From Patescibacteria group bacterium (GTDB lineage: Bacteria; Patescibacteriota; Dojkabacteria; SC72; T1SED10-24): 6,622 nt of DNA. Of this stretch, positions 5,688 to 6,622 are shown one piece after another (position 1 is the stretch's first letter; every line of letters starts with the position of its first letter). The notes below the pieces were generated by a model, which did no database searches, was not told the DNA's origin, and saw nothing but the letters and a program-made list of their open reading frames with translations. A program made the position numbers and the translations under genes. The stretch covers positions 1 to 6,622 of the forward strand of contig SLHS01000076.1 of NCBI GenBank assembly GCA_007136035.1, given 5' to 3'.

Positions 5688-6017
5688 ATGGTTAAAACAA
5701 GAGAAGAAACAAGACAAAGAAGAAAAATGCATATTAGAAAAAGATTGCATGGTACTAAAGAAAGACCAAGAGTTTTTCTTAATAAAAGTAATAAGTATGT
5801 TTACATTGGGATTGCTAATGATGATGAAGGTAAGGTGATTTTTTCTTTGAAAGGCGGTAAAAATAATGAAGAAGCTCTTAAGTTGGCAAAGGATTTTGCC
5901 AAAAAACTTAAGACAAAAAAAATAAATTCAATAGTTTTTGATAGAAGTGGATATAAATATACAGGTGTTGTCAAAAAATTAGCTGACACTATAAGAGAGT
6001 CAGGGGTAAATTTTTAG
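5688..6017 (+). CDS. rplR: 50S ribosomal protein L18, shortened in the middle
   Basis: L18 (109 aa; 117 in E. coli) binds 5S rRNA with L5 in the central protuberance. The basic N-terminus RQRRKMHIRKRLHGTKERPR (9-28) and VYIGIANDDEGKVI (38-51) match the family, and the signature VFDRSGYKYTGVVKKLADTI (83-102) is complete, ending RESGVNF like the family's REaGLxF. Between them, most L18 proteins have 'vSaSTlekel' followed by a variable linker; here FSLKGGKNNEEA goes straight into the helix, so roughly nine residues including the Ser-Thr pair appear to be missing. The frame is open with no hint of a sequencing error. A 27-base spacer, the longest in the window, separates it from rplF. The stop is TAG. 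Confidence 0.97.
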   Translation: MVKTREETRQRRKMHIRKRLHGTKERPRVFLNKSNKYVYIGIANDDEGKVIFSLKGGKNNEEALKLAKDFAKKLKTKKINSIVFDRSGYKYTGVVKKLADTIRESGVNF

Positions 6018-6037
6018 ATTATTTAATAAATTAATTG

Positions 6038-6622
6038 ATGGACGATTTTAAAAAACCAAAAAGAGAATATTCAAAATATGAAAATAAAACCGTATCTATA
6101 CGAAGGGTTGCGAAAGTGACATCTGGAGCTAAAAGATTAAGATTTAGTGCGATAGTTGTTGCTGGTGATAGGAAAGGTTCTGTTGGAGTTGGCTTAGGGA
6201 GAGGTGTCGATACTAGAAGTGCTATAAATAAAGGGACAAGGATGGCTGAAAAAAATATGGTAAAGATAGAGTTAGTTGGAGATACAATACCGCACGAAGT
6301 AGTTCAGAAAACAGGTGCCGCAAAAGTTCTTCTTAGACCAGCTCGACCAGGTACAGGAGTTATTGCTGGCCCATCTGCTAGAGCTGTATTGGAATTAGCG
6401 GGAGTTGAAAATGTATATGCCAAACTTTTAGGAACGAATAATCTTGTTGCTAACACATATTGTACTTTTGAAGCTCTTAAGTCACTTAGAAGCGAGAGGG
6501 TTTTGAGAAAAATGACAAAAATGAAAGATAGAATAGGTTTGAAGGAGGAAATAGATAAAGAAAGGAAAAGGAAGGAGTTGGCAGCGAAGAAAAAGAACAA
6601 AGGTAAAAAGAAAGATTTTAAA
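6038..6622 (+). CDS. rpsE: 30S ribosomal protein S5, 3' end beyond the window
   Basis: S5 lines the mRNA entry channel with S3 and S4 and affects decoding accuracy. The 195 codons visible are open to the right edge with no stop, so the gene is incomplete; E. coli S5 has 167 residues. An S5 double-stranded-RNA-binding-like domain is seen as VSIRRVAKVTSGAKRLRFSA (19-38), VVAGDRKGSVGVGLGRG (40-56), and the C-terminal domain has RPARPGTGVIAG (100-111), ARAVLELAGVENVYAKLLGT (114-133). The loop normally reading VKGGR is TSGAK (residues 28-32). After the core, a Lys/Arg/Glu-rich tail (149-195 and onward) is at least twice the length of that of E. coli. ATG 6038 follows a 20-base spacer and gives an acidic-basic N-terminal extension of normal length. 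Confidence 0.98.
   Translation, partial: MDDFKKPKREYSKYENKTVSIRRVAKVTSGAKRLRFSAIVVAGDRKGSVGVGLGRGVDTRSAINKGTRMAEKNMVKIELVGDTIPHEVVQKTGAAKVLLRPARPGTGVIAGPSARAVLELAGVENVYAKLLGTNNLVANTYCTFEALKSLRSERVLRKMTKMKDRIGLKEEIDKERKRKELAAKKKNKGKKKDFK

Noticed and set aside
5331..5750. 139-codon open frame on the - strand across rplF and rplR
   Set aside because: It is very rich in Phe, Ser and Asn, as expected from the complement of Lys/Glu-rich AT coding DNA, and lies opposite two firmly identified genes. I see no domain or leader.
4716..6037. TTAATTAA or AATTAATT palindromes in three spacers (4717-4724, 5662-5669, 6029-6036)
   Set aside because: They lie at different distances from the next ATG (11, 18 and 1 bases) and such words are expected by chance in spacers made almost only of A and T.
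6304..6600. 98-codon - strand frame starting with a hydrophobic Phe-rich stretch
   Set aside because: The apparent membrane segment is the reverse complement of the Lys-rich S5 tail (AAA/GAA reads as TTT/TTC), so it is a composition artefact.

Overview
The window is one uninterrupted ribosomal-protein cluster, all on the + strand, covering the second half of the S10 operon and most of the spc operon in the standard bacterial order: rplW (3' end only), rplB, rpsS, rplV, rpsC, rplP, rpmC, rpsQ, rplN, rplX, rplE, rpsN, rpsH, rplF, rplR, rpsE (3' end cut off by the window). Gene spacing is -20 to +27 bases. Nothing else is present: I see no RNA gene, mobile element, repeat array, promoter or terminator, and no gap of even 30 bases without a gene.

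Organism: the DNA is strongly AT-rich (about one third G+C by eye), with AGA-type arginine codons and mostly TAA stops. S14 is the short four-cysteine zinc type and L24 also carries a CxxC...CxxC zinc pair. Tryptophan is always TGG and TGA never occurs in frame, which argues against Mollicutes (code 4) and Gracilibacteria/Absconditabacteria (code 25). The proteins read most like those of Candidate Phyla Radiation (Patescibacteria) genomes; this is inference from remembered family patterns and I would put it near 0.6. I cannot name a class.

How the genes work together: L23, L22, L29 and L24 surround the polypeptide exit tunnel; L2, L14 and L16 support the peptidyl-transferase and subunit-interface region; L5 and L18 bind 5S rRNA; L6 supports the factor-binding side; S3, S5, S8, S14, S17 and S19 belong to the 30S subunit. 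Tight spacing, with five gene overlaps, points to a single co-transcribed and translationally coupled unit.

The gene content is ordinary and I found no new system. What deserves a second look lies in the details: none of the 15 visible start codons has a recognisable Shine-Dalgarno sequence, although these genes are normally strongly expressed; the L22 tunnel hairpin, the L2 peptidyl-transferase loop, the S5 spectinomycin loop, the S14 C-terminus and the L18 middle depart from family consensus; and conserved prolines are missing at many positions across several of the proteins.
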